The translations under genes and the position numbers were made by a program. This document shows positions 43,067 to 55,013 of a stretch of DNA of 64,000 nt, piece by piece (positions within the stretch are counted from its first letter, which is position 1; every line of letters begins with the position of its first letter). A model generated the notes under the pieces. The model saw only the letters and a program-made list of their open reading frames with translations. It had not been told where the DNA came from and made no database searches. Origin of the DNA: Axinella damicornis (Eukaryota; Porifera; Demospongiae; Axinellida; Axinellidae); NCBI GenBank assembly GCA_963931865.1, contig OZ007513.1:6680157-6744156 (forward strand), written 5' to 3'.

Positions 43067-43731
43067 GGCCGTCTCTATTCGGTGGACTGGACTCGGGACT
43101 GGACTCGGGACTGGACTGTGGGACTGGACTCACAGAAAGTTGCGCTCATCATTTTGAAGCATCAAAACACTACTAAATACTTACACGACATGAATGGCAT
43201 TCGGGGTAGCCGACCATGACTCGATATCAGCCGTTCCTGCAGCCCTTTCTGTCAGAGCGTGTGCGCCAACGGTGCACTGAACCGGCTCGTTCCCAGACTG
43301 AATTGGTCTGGGGACAAGAACAATGAATAATTATAGGCCTACAGCACAGCGTACAGGCAGGCGCGGCGGAAAGCAGGAACGGAAGCGCCAGCCAAACTTG
43401 GCAGGAGCATGCATAGAAACAGTTCAAGAAGCTGCGAAATGGTTGTACCACTTGGTATAAGAGAGTTTGCTAGCAATGACCGCCATGTGTTCCTCGAAGT
43501 CATCGTCAGATCATGGACGAATTCGCCGCACCGAAACGAAGTCGAGCTGGTTTGCATGGTAGGACCACGGCTCTGTTGGTACACCTCGCGTACTTGGTAA
43601 GCTATCAGCTATATAGTGCCGTTCCGCAATTTCCTGCCTTCAGAAATGACGAGCGCAACTTTCTGTGAGTCCAGTCCCACAGTCCAGTCCCGAGTCCAGT
43701 CCCGAGTCCAGTCCACCGAATAGAGACGGCC
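43067..43731. mobile_element. Element A2: copy of A1 abutting the right end of element B
   Basis: Starts GGCCGTCTCTATTCGGTGGA and ends GAGACGGCC. It differs from A1 by few substitutions and a short deletion near 43,570. Its first GGCC coincides with the last GGCC of element B, and directly after its right end comes GTAGCTAGT, the sequence that precedes B on the left. No separate target duplication of its own is visible. Confidence 0.85.
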
Positions 43732-43749
43732 GTAGCTAGTGAAAATTTG

Positions 43750-44406
43750 CTTACAGTATTATAATTATCTCTTGCATGCTCTCATATAATTATAGCTAAG
43801 TTGTTCTGGGCAATAATCAGGGTACAACTGTAACTACATTCAGCTCCTATTGCAGGCAGTTATTGCTGCATTAGATGTCGACCTTGCAACTGTTACTATG
43901 TACTTTAGTATGAGGGTCTAAATGTATGAGTAGACTTTCTACAGACAGTTGCACCATAATTAAGGATCAATGAGTTTCTTCAGGAGTTGGAGCGTGGCTG
44001 TACATCATCACAAGTATCATCTTCTACATTCATGACATGTTCCGTGCTTATTGGTATACGTAGTCTCATTCCCAGACCATTCATCCACTGCATACATCGC
44101 TTCCAGTATGTATACTGAAAGCTTGTGTCAGGGACTGAGACTATTAAATAATTATGACTGTATAGTGTATCCTCCCATAACTGAGGAAAAGTTCCTATAG
44201 GCTTCATTCAGCCCACCATTCACGTAGTTTTGAAATCTGTTTAATACGGCAATAACAGCAGCTGATGTACAATAATTATAGTATAAATACACAAAAATAT
44301 GAAATGAATGGATAATTACACAAGCAATCCATTCACAATTTCATACTGAGAATGACAATGTCATTTCATGGCTTGGCAAAACCTCCCCTTTAGTTCTTGA
44401 GCTAGT
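43750..44406. other. No recognisable gene
   Basis: AT-rich sequence. A degenerate inverted repeat (GTCTCATTCCCAGACC at about 44,062 and GTCAGGGACTGAGAC at about 44,135) is distantly like the TAGCC family. Confidence 0.45.
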
Positions 44407-44663
44407 CTATGCTGACTGACTGCCTTGGTCTGAGGGCTTGGACGTGCATGGGGTTGTCTGCTGCTCCTTCCACTTCCTGAACGCTGCTCCACAGTATCGG
44501 ATCTGGTTTCTGTTCTGTTCGATCTCAATGCAGTGCAGTTGGCGCGGCTTCAGTCCCAGTTCCTTCCCCACTTCTCTCCACAGTGTTGGAATCTCAGCAG
44601 CCACCTCGTTCAGAAAATCAACATCGCTGGGCTCATAGTTCGGTCCGGCACACTCGTGTGCAT
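44407..44663 (-). CDS. Death-domain exon, C-terminal end of a gene
   Basis: Acceptor GTTTACAG opens a frame reading AHECAGPNYEPSDVDFLNEV, then AAEIPTLWREVGKELGLKPR, QLHCIEIEQNRNQIRYC and AAFRKWKEQQ before a stop. The W-x3-G-x-x-LGL, Q/H-x-x-IE and F-x-KW spacing is that of a Death-fold domain, a protein-interaction module of apoptosis and immune signalling. The exon seems intact, though the gene's other domains are unclear. Exons upstream on the same strand are at 45.2 and 46.9 kb. Confidence 0.75.
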
Positions 44664-45207
44664 CTGTAAACAAAACAGGTTGAGAGAATGTTCATGACAT
44701 TTGCCACTGCGTAAACCTATTGCTAACTGTGTAGGTGGCACAAAATGCACTCTACTAAAATTAATCAGATGTAGGTGGGGAAAGATGAAGTCCAATTGTT
44801 GCAGTATCTGCTCTGCAGTCCACCATTGAATCATCCTGATGAGAGAGGAACGTGATCAGCTAAAACAACTCCAGGAAGTAGCCAGGGGGGAATTAGCAGA
44901 ACTTGTACAGAATGCTGTTGCCTGCAATAGCTATTTCACCCAGAGTACCTACCTCACTGAACCACACTCAAACAGTTTGTTGGTGATTGGGCACTTCAGG
45001 ATACATGGTTTTCCATTTGGAAATGTCACTGTGGCTGGATGGGGTAATTGCTAATATCTGGACAAAAGAAGCTAAAGTAAGGTGCTGCCTTTTGAGGATA
45101 GTACAGTTTCGAGGAAGAACCGTCTTTGATGAGCAGTTGAGGTGCTGAAGTAGTGCAACTAGTTTTGCGGGAGAAAGAAACTCGGTTGACCTGGCTAGCT
45201 TGAGAAC

Positions 45208-45261
45208 CTTTCTCCTCCATAGCTCGCTCACAGGCAGCAAGGTATCTCCTCTCTTCACGTC
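45208..45261 (-). CDS. Possible small exon of the Death-domain gene
   Basis: Acceptor CATGCTAG and donor GTTCTC enclose a frame reading REERRYLAACERAMEEK, charged and helical. It lies between the two Death-like exons on the same strand. The assignment rests on position and composition only. Confidence 0.35.
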
Positions 45262-46559
45262 CTAGCATGAAAAGACCAGAAACCTTTCATTGCAGACGGT
45301 ATTCAACTTTTGCAAAAGCATTCCAAAATCGACAAATGATGGATATACTTCAACCATGAGCACACAGTGCAGCACTGCATGTCAACACCATGTTAATCAC
45401 ACTTGATGATATGTGCACATGTGCAACACGAGTGGTATTGGCAATTGGTAACACGAGCAACGCAGTCAGGAAGTGAGGTAAAGCCGACTGCACTGCATGT
45501 GTCAATAACCATTGCAGACAATGACAATGTCATCACAATTGATCCTAAATTTAGACTAAGTGAGTTTCTTTGCTGCTATTGTTGTATTTGTCCCTAACAT
45601 GGAGCAGGTCAGTGTTGGTGGTCATAGCAAAAATGGATATTGTACCAGGTGTGCAGTTATCAACAGGTTAGGGCTATGGTCAACCAAGCACAGCAGAGCC
45701 TCATGCAGTAGGCGTAGCTGTGACTTTTGGGTCCTGTTTGTACGGGTTGGACCTGAGCATCAATAGGCCTATGCCTGCGTGTGCAACCAGCTCATGTGAC
45801 ATGAAGGTCAAGTGAGGTGATCCTAAAAAAATATCTTGTACTGTATCAAGTGGAAACTGCACACCTGGTAGCCGGTGAGTATTGGCCCTGCTAGGTCCCT
45901 GTACCTGACAGACTCTCACTGCATCCACTAGCACATACTCATGGCTACAGCTAGCTAGCTGGCTCACATTATGAAAATTTATGCACCAGTGGTATTTGTG
46001 TAGTACATACTGTTATGGTAGCCTGAATTACATGCAGAGAATGCATGCTCAGCGTACAGCAATTTACCATACAAAGTACAGGGACCTGTAGACCATCTAC
46101 ATACCATACAATATATCCATCCGAAACAAAACTAAGCCAGAGTACATTGTATCTTTACACAAGTTGACACAATTAAAGGGTGAATTCAGATAGGTTTGCT
46201 AAATACTGGTCTGGTGAGGTTGAAAATGCATTCCAGGGAACTATTCTGACTTCAGATGAACATACGGTCTCATCACTGATCTCATTTGGGAACTGAAAAA
46301 ATAATGCTCTCGATCATAGGCATTCTAAATTGGTTGCTCTATTTGTGTCAAATGGTATTTATAACTTGCGTTTTGCATTGAAAACTTTTCTTAGGGGCCA
46401 GTGTTGTTACATCAAACCTAGCAAGCAAAGATTCAAGGGGAGTGTTTGACCAACCCCCCATCCCATTACAGGATACAGTTATTACAAGCAGAGAAATGGC
46501 AATATAGTTTCCAGCAGTGGAAGATCTACATCCATCCGACAGTGACACACAATTGAGGC

Positions 46560-46877
46560 TTAGAGTGCATGTTCCTTATTCACAATGCTAAATACACTTC
46601 CACTGATCATTATCAATTACCTCGAACATATATTTTGGCAGTGACAATGTCTGCCTGCTGGGGTAGTCCCATCCCGCCCAGGCAACGTCCTCTCAAGAGC
46701 AGTTGGGTATGTACGTATTTCACATACTCCATCACTTTGTCCATCCTCTGAATCTCATTGTTTTGATATCTGTTCTCTTCTTGTATCGCACCACAAGTTT
46801 ACGAGCCAGGTCCTCCCACTGTCTCTCCATCCCCTTCACCGCCTCCATGAGGTTCTCAGTGGTGAGGGTGAGGTCTG
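46560..46877 (-). pseudogene. Second Death-like domain, frameshifted
   Basis: After acceptor CTCCCAG the frame reads DLTLTTENLMEAVKGMERQW, then EDLARKLVVRYKKRTDIKT, a Death-domain N-half. The C-half continues in a different frame: NNEIQRMDKVMEYVKY and later MGLPQQADIVTAK, typical of the end of such domains in early animals. The frame change without splice sites implies decay. Together with 44.4 kb this suggests a gene with at least two Death folds. Confidence 0.5.
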
Positions 46878-47546
46878 CTGGGAGGGGAGACAAGAGCGAG
46901 AAAGGTACAACGGTGCAACCGTGAAGTTATTGTTATTATTATTTCTGTGCAAATGGATTCCAAAGAATGCCACCATACTATGGTATGCAAAACGCATCAA
47001 AAGCTGGAGGTGTGGAAGGCCTGGGAACGAGGCTACATGCTACATGCAGCCTACAGCCTAGCCATCGCTTGGAAGGCCGCGCACGAGGAAGAATGGCCAA
47101 CATCAGAGTTCGCTGGGAGGGCAATGGTTCTCCCAGGTACGATGGGAAGATGCAGGATGTGGCAGTGAAGTGGGTGCAAGGAGGACGGGGACGACCTGGC
47201 GGTAGGGAAGACGGTGCGGGTCAAGTGGGGAAGGTGTGGGCGGATATGGCTGGCGATGGTGGTGGACTTACTTCGATCAACGACCGAGGACAAGAATGTT
47301 GACGATGGTGTGCGTGTGAGAACGGGTAACTCGCTGCTTTGACAGTACACAACTTTCATTGTTGGGGTCGAATAGTAAATAGCTCAGGGCTAGGGCCTAG
47401 GGCCAGTGTGCCGCTTTACATACCCACTAATCTCCACAGGTTTAGGTCACCCTCAGAACAAATGGGCGAAGAGGAAAAAATCAAGAGCCAATGTCATCCA
47501 TCCCCCTACTACCTCCAAAAAGAGGGATGAAAACAGTGGGCGTTGG

Positions 47547-47551
<5 letters not shown>

Positions 47552-47581
<30 letters not shown>
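47552..47581. repeat. Poly-G run
   Basis: About 35 uninterrupted G; another of about 18 at 48,111-48,128. Nothing coding nearby. Confidence 0.9.
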
Positions 47582-47789
47582 CTGAGTCCCCCCATAATCA
47601 GAAGTACATTCTATTACTAGTGGAATGTGGGATATTGGAGGGTGAGCCTGAGCGAATGCATGCACGTGCCTCAGCCTTGGACATGCAAGGAGCAGTTGCA
47701 TTCACATCACTGTCATCAGAATGTGACCGGGCAATGAGCATAGGAATTATGGCACTAAACATACACTCGTGCATAGCAGGTTAGCGTTT

Positions 47790-47955
47790 ATAGCTGAAGC
47801 AGTCTAGCCATTGGCCATGGCGGTAGGTCCACGAGCAGTCTCGGGTCTTTGTCAGTGTCGCCACCGAGGAGGTTAGCCAATATCCACGAGTGGTCTCTCC
47901 GTCTTTGTTGTCGCCATCGTCCGTCGAACAGGTAGCTAGACGGTTCACGATTCAC
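47790..47955 (-). repeat. Inverted copy of the 26.88-27.08 kb module
   Basis: Shares CTGAAGCAGTCTAGC, GGTCTCTCCGTCTTTGTTGTC and AGGTAGCTAGACGGTTCACG with the 26.88-kb copy. Confidence 0.6.
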
Positions 47956-48292
47956 ACCAACCAAACTCTGAGTAGTTTCTTACTTCAGCCCCCCTAACTT
48001 TACTTCCCTTCCTACGGCCCTGGCACTGGTACGTGTGCACAAAAAATGTGTAATACGTGAAACGTTCCCAGCGTCTCTCTCCAAAAGGATAAGAGAGCCT
48101 GGTAACATTTGGGGGGGGGGGGGGGGGGAGGGGGAGTTAAGCCATTGACCTCCGACGTGTCATCATTCATGAAGGACACTACTACTTTTGTGGTAAATAT
48201 TGCATGTGTTACTAATCAGTCACATGCTATTCAAAATATCACTTCATTTCAAGGTATCCCTGACTTTATTGAGATCTGAGAAACTTTGTGCA

Positions 48293-48430
48293 AGCAAACC
48301 GGACAGCTCTCCTTCGAAGCGGACGCAAACGAGGAGAAGCAGCTCTGCACAGAGAGCTGTTGGGCGCCGGATTACTCATGGTAGGCGAACGAGGGGAAGT
48401 AGCTGAGCGAGCGAAGTGAGCGAAGCTACT
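48293..48430. repeat. Border of the GCTGCTGCTCCC repeat family, almost without units
   Basis: AGCAGCTCTGCACAGAGAGC through GTAGCTGAGCGAGCGAAGTG also occurs at 62.35 kb and, reversed, at 29.3 kb. Confidence 0.7.
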
Positions 48431-49658
48431 TGTACAACAAAATGAAATTCATTGCAAATAGTACCGCAATAGCCAGCCTTCATTTCTTCGAAGTGGATAT
48501 TGGCTGGCAGGAAGTAGGGCAATGGGTTAGGGCCAGGGCCGGTTCTAGATGCGCGCGCGTTTCCGGTATCTATACCTAAAGTATGTACTTCCTGCCAGAC
48601 CAATATCCACGTCGTCATTTATTACAGCGGATTGCACTTCCAACTTCTGTTCGCATATTCCGTAGATTTTTGCGGAAACTGTGTTCGGCAAGTTTGACGT
48701 TCACGCAGTGCCCTCAACTTCCAGACTCGAAATTTGTGTTGAAAGGAAGGAAGGTGTGTTTGGGTAAGTGAGGGTGACGAGTTAGAGATATGATTAGGGT
48801 TATGAGGTGATGACATCATTAGGTTCATGGGGTAAGGGTGGGTAACCAGTGAGGGTGATGGGTGACCAGTGAGGGTGGGTGATCAGTGAGGGTGGGTGAC
48901 CAGTGAGGGTGATGGGTGCCGGAGATCAATGAGGATGATGACTGTGTGTGATGAGTGCGGGGGAAGAGTTAGCAATAAGGGGGAGGATGTGTACCTTCAT
49001 ATGTGCAGTAGTGCTGGTATGGCTCTTCATGAGATCTTTATCTTGGCCAAGAAGTTGGTGTTCTGGAAGGAGGAGGCATACGATAGACATTGAGACATCC
49101 CCAGAATACATGTTGGGAAATAGTTTTCAAAAGCAAGACTGCTAACTTGGCACATGCTGGAAAGCTGGCAATCATCACTAAGCCCACTCACTCCTTGATC
49201 TCACAGAAGACACCACATAGCTTTCCCAGTTCAGTCCCAGACAAATACTTCAATGCTCATCTGTCATTGCCATGTGAGTTGGAATCAACCATTATCTTAT
49301 ATGTATGTACTCTTTGGTATTCAAAGGTAGCTGAGTATAAAATGTACTCACAGCAGTCAGTAAGCACTCAGCAGATGTGTGTGAGTGCCACTAGTTGGGC
49401 GAGCGTGAGCAAGTGCCACACTAGAGCAGTGTTAATCCGTACACGTCAATATGACTCCCCGTTGTGAGTTGACTCCTCATTATAAGGCTGGAAATGACTG
49501 CCGGCCTAGCCACCTGGCGGGAATGACTCCCCATATCCGTGTCATGGCCTCATGAATACATGCATGTAAACATGCAAGACATAGCTAAACCCTATGCAAG
49601 AGTTTTAGAAGCTAAAGGACATGGTAGCAACCCTTGTTTGAATAAGAAAGCAACTTAC

Positions 49659-49756
49659 CATTATGGCGTCTTTTCTTGACTTGTTTCTCCTCACTTTCCT
49701 CAGCGCTGGAGGGAATTCTCTTCATGACGACTCCGATAGAAACGGTAGGCTGCATC
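49659..49756 (-). CDS. Possible first coding exon on the minus strand
   Basis: From ATG 49,756 the frame reads MQPTVSIGVVMKRIPSSAEE and then SEEKQVKKRRHN to a GTAAGT donor. The basic KKRR could be a nuclear-localisation signal. It may be the start of the Death-domain gene, but this is inferred from strand and order only. The sequence from here to 51.8 kb has no recognised gene; a half TAGCC element (ATTCCCAGGCTG...CGGCCTGG) lies at about 51,178-51,213. Confidence 0.35.
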
Positions 49757-51899
49757 TGGAGTGCATTAGTACATTCATAATAGTCCCACAACTGGACAAA
49801 GATCCTCTTTCCCAAGGTGAATTAAGTTGATGTACCATGCATGCGTATGCTTTCGTACAGCATTCTTCACTACTGGGAGACGGTGAAGGAGGATGGGGGG
49901 CTTGTGGAAAGTCCCAAACTTTACACCAAGGAATTACTTTATAACTCATTGCACGCGGAGATGAATTTTGAGCGATTGATGAATTTTGATTGATTGCTTG
50001 TACCTGATAGAGCAGAGCCAGAGCCTCTCTCCTCCTTTCGCACCTTCCAGGACGCGTACGTCTCCGAACTAGTGCCTGCACGGTTCGCTACCAGCCTCAC
50101 CTCGTCGCCTCTCTGAGCTCAAGTTCGCAGAACCAAAACGGCAGCCCCGCCCCCTCCGTATCATGGGATACTTGAGCAAAATCACGCAACAATCACATGA
50201 CTTTGCAATAGCAGTTTGTACGCATGGATCTGAGTGGCGTGAATCTGTGTTCCTAGCACTTGTCCTGCAAGAGACGTGAGTTGCCACTCCGCAGCAAGGC
50301 TCTTCCGCTGGCAGCCCACTTTTTATTTCTAATTAGTAGCCCCTTCAGCATGTGACTCACAGTGGCAGGGCTACGTGCTTACGGCTGGTCCACACTGTAG
50401 CTGTGGCCTGTAGGCACGTGCATATTGGGTGTGGTCCACGAGCTCGCCCTTGTGACAGGAAATGCCCCACCCACCCACTGGACCGTCAAGGGGTGGTCAC
50501 TCCAATATGCGCCGTACTTAGAGCTGTGACCGGGGTCACAATCTGTGACCGTCCAAAAACTGCAACCATATACAGTTCTTTCCAGCCGTTTGACCTTTGG
50601 AATGAGCTGACATAAGCTCCGACCATTAATTTCCAGCTATTGTCTTTTGTGTGTACATGTAGCCCAGCCTCGTACCCAGGCCCCGACCGCCCGAGAAAAG
50701 AAAGGGTCAGGTATCCATTGTTTGCGCATGTGCTTAATTTCCTCGGAAAATCATGGACTACCGTGTTACATTGGTACAACCATGTCGCCAAAATCGTGTA
50801 CTACCGCTATGTGGTCCGTGCAGCTATCCTGAGCAACGAGGGAGTTCGACGATTGAGCGCTCACCTATGTATGACCTTCAGTGGCTAAATACATGTACGT
50901 GTCTCCAGCCGGAACAGGTAGCCTCTTTTTCGGACATTTGCACAAGGAAAGACGATTTTACAGTGCTCACTGACCGAGTTTGAGATACATGTCTAGGATT
51001 GCCACGGACTATCTCAAGACTGTCTCGAGCTGTCCTACATATACAAACCCATAGTGTCCCAAATGTCCCTGGGATATCCCGGGCTGTCCTGACTTGTCCC
51101 ATCTAGGACATGGTTGAGTGTCCCACGTCCCAAGTCCCTTCATATCCTGGGATGTCCTAACCTGTCCACCTTAGCGTCATTCCCAGGCTGTTTTGGGAGG
51201 AAGAAACGGCCTGGCAACTTCCGCGAGTTCAAACTGTTACTTCCGCTAGTGTAGGTGGTCTGCATGACGACTTTTGTCCGTTCGTCTTCTGCTTGCCATC
51301 TGTCGCAGAACCTGTGCAAGCAGTTGCTTCCACAAGCAGGAAACGACCGTTCTCTAGTACAGAACTTCAGAAATGTATGTAATGATGACGATCATGGTTC
51401 AAAACAGACCATGATTCCAGTACAGACAATACTGGCAGTAAGCCAATAATTGGTTGGCAGTGTAAATAACTGGTCAATAACCAATTATTGGCTACAGGTT
51501 CACAACACTAATATACAGTATACAATAATTACCCCTATCCCTGAGGTAAATCTTACACCTGTTCTTCTCACCAAAGGGGTTCCATTGTAAAGCTGCAGAA
51601 ACAGGGCTAGATCATGTGATTCTGCGAGCCCTTTCCCCCTGTAAAGATCGATGGCTCATCAAACAACCCCATGATCTTTGTGATGGATGCATCAGATTGC
51701 CCATTTTCTCGAACGTTGCATCCTACAGGAGCCATCCAGGCCTAGTGTCATTCACCCACATTCTCTGTGTGCCATTCGAATATGGCTCAGGGAGTACTTG
51801 AACAGCGGGCATCCCAACAGATATCCAGTGTGTGTGTTGTAACCTAGCATAGCTACAATCACTGCTTGCTTGCTAGTTACTTGTCTACTGTACATGTTG

Positions 51900-52068
51900 A
51901 CGGTTCGTTGATTGTAAAGAGTGACAGTTTACGCAGGATACACCTATCTGCATGACTACTGTGTACTTCTCCCGGCATCGTTGCCTCCTTTGGTGCCTCT
52001 GGTCTGCTCAGGCCATCTGTATTTGCTATGTCTTCTCCTGGTCGGTAGGAGATCGTGTACTGGTACAC
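51900..52068 (-). pseudogene. gypsy-type RNase H C-terminal fragment
   Basis: The frame reads YQYTISYRPGEDIANTDGLS and RPEAP. The pattern Y-x-I-x-YRPG-x-N-x-D-LSR marks the end of the RNase H domain of Ty3/gypsy retrotransposons. Only this piece is present; the neighbouring sequence on the same strand belongs to a different element. Confidence 0.65.
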
Positions 52069-52069
52069 A

Positions 52070-52631
52070 CTAAGGGCTAGTGCCCGCGTTGCAATCTTGC
52101 AGTAATTGCTGGAACTGCTCTGTTTTCATTCCGTGGTACGGTAGGGGTTTATATCTTACACAGTGAGGAACTTCCTCCCGAAAATGTACAACCTTTAGGG
52201 TACGCATCGCAGCTCCATTTGATGCTACCCAATCTCGCATGGAAGTGAGCAGCCTGCCTGGTGAGATACTGAGCTGTGTTGAGAGAGTCGTGGTAAGCTC
52301 ACGAGCTACATTGTATCTCTTCTCCACAGTCTTCGCAAGCATCTGTAACCGGACAAGTCGCTGCTGTGGACTCCAGTGATCGTCAATGAACCGAACAACA
52401 AACACCATCGCTTCACCGAGCCCATCAAACGTAACAGATACATCCCTTCCACTGATCTCTTTTAGTATCCGTTGCTTCTCCTCTGCAAGGATGAAAGGGA
52501 ATGATGTCAGACAGTGGGTGTCTTCCAGCTAGCCGGTACCCATTCTCCTCAAGCACATCATGGAAACAGTCCAGCTTGTTTATGGGTACACTAGCCCTCA
52601 GGAAAGTACTCATTATCTTGACTCGGTACAC
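52070..52631 (-). pseudogene. hAT-like transposase fragment, frameshifted
   Basis: The first part (52,631 to about 52,500) reads IMSTFLRASVPINKLDCFHD and EENGYRL. After a frameshift near 52,495 a second part reads FDGLGEAMVFVVRFIDDHW, then QQRLVRLQMLAKTVEK and SPGRLLTSMRDWVASNGAAM. This succession is typical of hAT-like transposases with a DD catalytic core in early animals. The dimerisation domain is missing. Confidence 0.55.
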
Positions 52632-53218
52632 TCATTTATCAATAGGCAGTGTCTTGCCCACAGGGTGGGTTTCTTTGTCATACTAGCCTCCACTATATCC
52701 TTTTCTCGTTTACTCATCATGTTCAGTCTTTCTTTTCCTGCTATGTGCTTTTCCGAGCCGCTGAAGGAGCATTGAACTCAGCATGCACACACTAGCGGAA
52801 GTAGTAGTACGTCCTTCACACATCCCAAAATGTTACCTGTAAGAGGCCAGTGTGAAAGACAAATTGGAGTTTGTACAGTACAGCAAAGGTCTTCCATAAA
52901 GAGGTATGACTGTAAGGTGTGAGGGATCACCACATGTCTATACTAGTTTGATGCTCCTTCGCCGCCTTCGGCACTCCTGCACAAACATGGGCACTCTTTA
53001 TATGTAGATGAATATTGGAAACTCTTAAAAGGCCACCCACCCTCTGCATCAGAACATGTGATGTACGTAGCTACCATCCTTGGGAACAATTAATTTCTTT
53101 GGCAACTCTACAGTATTATGTCATAGTCTCATAGATCCTGTGTGCTCTATAACTTAGCTCCATGTTTTGTCAGTGATTTTGATGTACATATACTCCATAT
53201 ACTCCCTTGGTCACACAG

Positions 53219-53380
53219 ATCTATACCCAAACTTTCGCCTTGTTGCTATTGGGGAGCCAAAGAAGTCAGCAGGTCGTGGTGGAGGTGTGTCACCCCTGGA
53301 TCAGTCCGGAGCTCCTCTCCATGTTCCAGTTCCATCCGGTCACCCCCCTACCCGTGGACCAGGAAGTCATTCTGGGAAAG
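53219..53380 (+). CDS. VWA8: VWA8 exon: sensor strand and following helix, frameshifted
   Basis: Acceptor TCACACAG, donor GTATGT. The first half reads LYPNFRLVAIGEPKK, matching the VWA8 HPSFR-I-ALAEPP strand. The second half, one frame away, reads HPWISPELLSMFQFHPVTPL and PVDQEVILGK, matching the W-L-GPEFLTMF region. No splice sites lie between them, so one base has been gained or lost around 53,270-53,290. It could be an assembly error; otherwise this allele is broken. Confidence 0.7.
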
Positions 53381-53851
53381 GTATGTAGCAGTGATCTCAC
53401 CAGACATTGGGTTTATAATGGAACAGAAACCTGTGAAGCTGTGCCTGCCAAGTATTTCAGGTGGTTGCTAACAAGTGCAAAGGGTGCAAAAAGAAATCTT
53501 TTGGTGTGCATGCCTTAGTGGCAGTTTAGCCTCATCCCCACGCTTAGCCTACCTTCTCTCTAGCAATATAGCTATGAAATCTCATTGTCTATGCTATATT
53601 AATGACTAATGCAACACTGATACATTGTACCCAATTTTACCTAAGTTGTACAGCTATCACATACTGGTTCATGGGTGTTTTCTGATTACATCCTCCAGTC
53701 CATATAGCTACTGGATTACAAGTTGCAGTGTGTACATAAACAAATGGCAGTCGCACATGTACATCACTGTGCTGGCTAACGCTACAGCCTGAAATACCAA
53801 TTATGTTCTAATACGTCCTCTGATAGGAACAACTGGAGAGGAATACCAGTC

Positions 53852-54345
53852 ATGGCCAGTGTGAAACGATGGAGCACCGACCCAGACAGTGAGGGGTGTG
53901 GCCCCTCCAGCTAGCGAGCCAAAACCAAGGAATCATTCTCCTTCCCTACCTCCTTTGAAGACGAACTTGCATTCCTTGAATCAGTTGAACAAGAAGAGAA
54001 AGTGGAAGCAACGAACTCTGACCCCTCAGATTCCCAATCCTCCCAGGGGTCTCAGAGGAGAAAATGGAAATGCCCCCTCCTCCGTCCATCGACCCCAGTA
54101 GTGATTCAGTCACATTCCTACAGATTGAAATCGACCACTACATTGGTGAACATATTCCTGGGATGCCTGGGGTCCAGGGCGGTTCAGGTCCGATTCTGAG
54201 GATGTTTGGGGTCAAAATTAATGGCTGTTAATAGTGCTCATGTACATGGATTTCTTCCGTACTTCTACGTCCCTGCACCCTCCGACAGCTTTACCACTCA
54301 ACACTGTGACCATTTCAGGCACCTTTTGGACGAGGCAGTTCTGTT
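53852..54345 (+). pseudogene. POLD1: POLD1 N-terminal region with stop and frameshifts
   Basis: ATG 53,852 starts MASVKRWSTDPDSE; TAG follows at 53,912. The same frame continues SFEDELAFLESVEQEEK, like the acidic N-terminus of DNA polymerase delta. One frame over, SIDPSSDSVTFLQIEIDHYI and ILRMFGV match the first conserved block; back in the original frame, HVHGFLPYFYVPAP matches the next. Thus two opposite frameshifts and one stop interrupt an otherwise collinear match of about 150 residues. POLD1 is the replicative polymerase, so a broken copy here is probably an extra, partial one. Confidence 0.7.
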
Positions 54346-54399
54346 TGTGTGGCATTATATTCCACCCTCAAACCTCTGATGTCACATCTTCACACTCCT

Positions 54400-55010
54400 G
54401 GTATCCCCCGCACTAACATCCCTCACACTCCTCACATCCCTCACACTCCTCATATCTTCACACTCCCCACACCCCTCACATCTACTCCTCACATCCTTCA
54501 TGCTCCTCACATCACTCGCACTCCTCACATCCTCACATTCCTAACACGTACTCCTCACATCCCTCACACTCCTCACATCCGTCACACTCACATCCCTCAC
54601 ACTCCTCACATCCCTCACACTCCTCACACCGTCACAGACCACACACCTCGCACTCACACTCTCACCCCCGTCACATCCCTCACACAAGATGATATCTTAG
54701 GCCAACTCACACCTCGCAGCCCAATCGATCAGATCTTCACATTTGTGTCTTACAAGACTAGCCCAAGATTTGACAAAATCTTATGCGACTCATTGTCTTG
54801 CATTGTCATGTAAGATCTTGTGACACATCTTATATTATGATCAGAGATGATCTTAGTAAGATTTTCATGCTTGGACCCAAATCTTATTATAACTACCCAC
54901 CTCAATCTCACATCCCTCACACACCTCACACACCTCACATCCCTCACACACCTCACACACCTCACATCCTCACATCCCTCACATCCCTCACACTCACACA
55001 CCACACACAC
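54400..55010. repeat. CACATCCCTCACACTCCT minisatellite
   Basis: Degenerate units fill 54,400-54,690 and 54,900-55,010. It occupies the place where POLD1's middle exons, including the first exonuclease motif, should be. Confidence 0.85.
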
Positions 55011-55013
55011 TAG

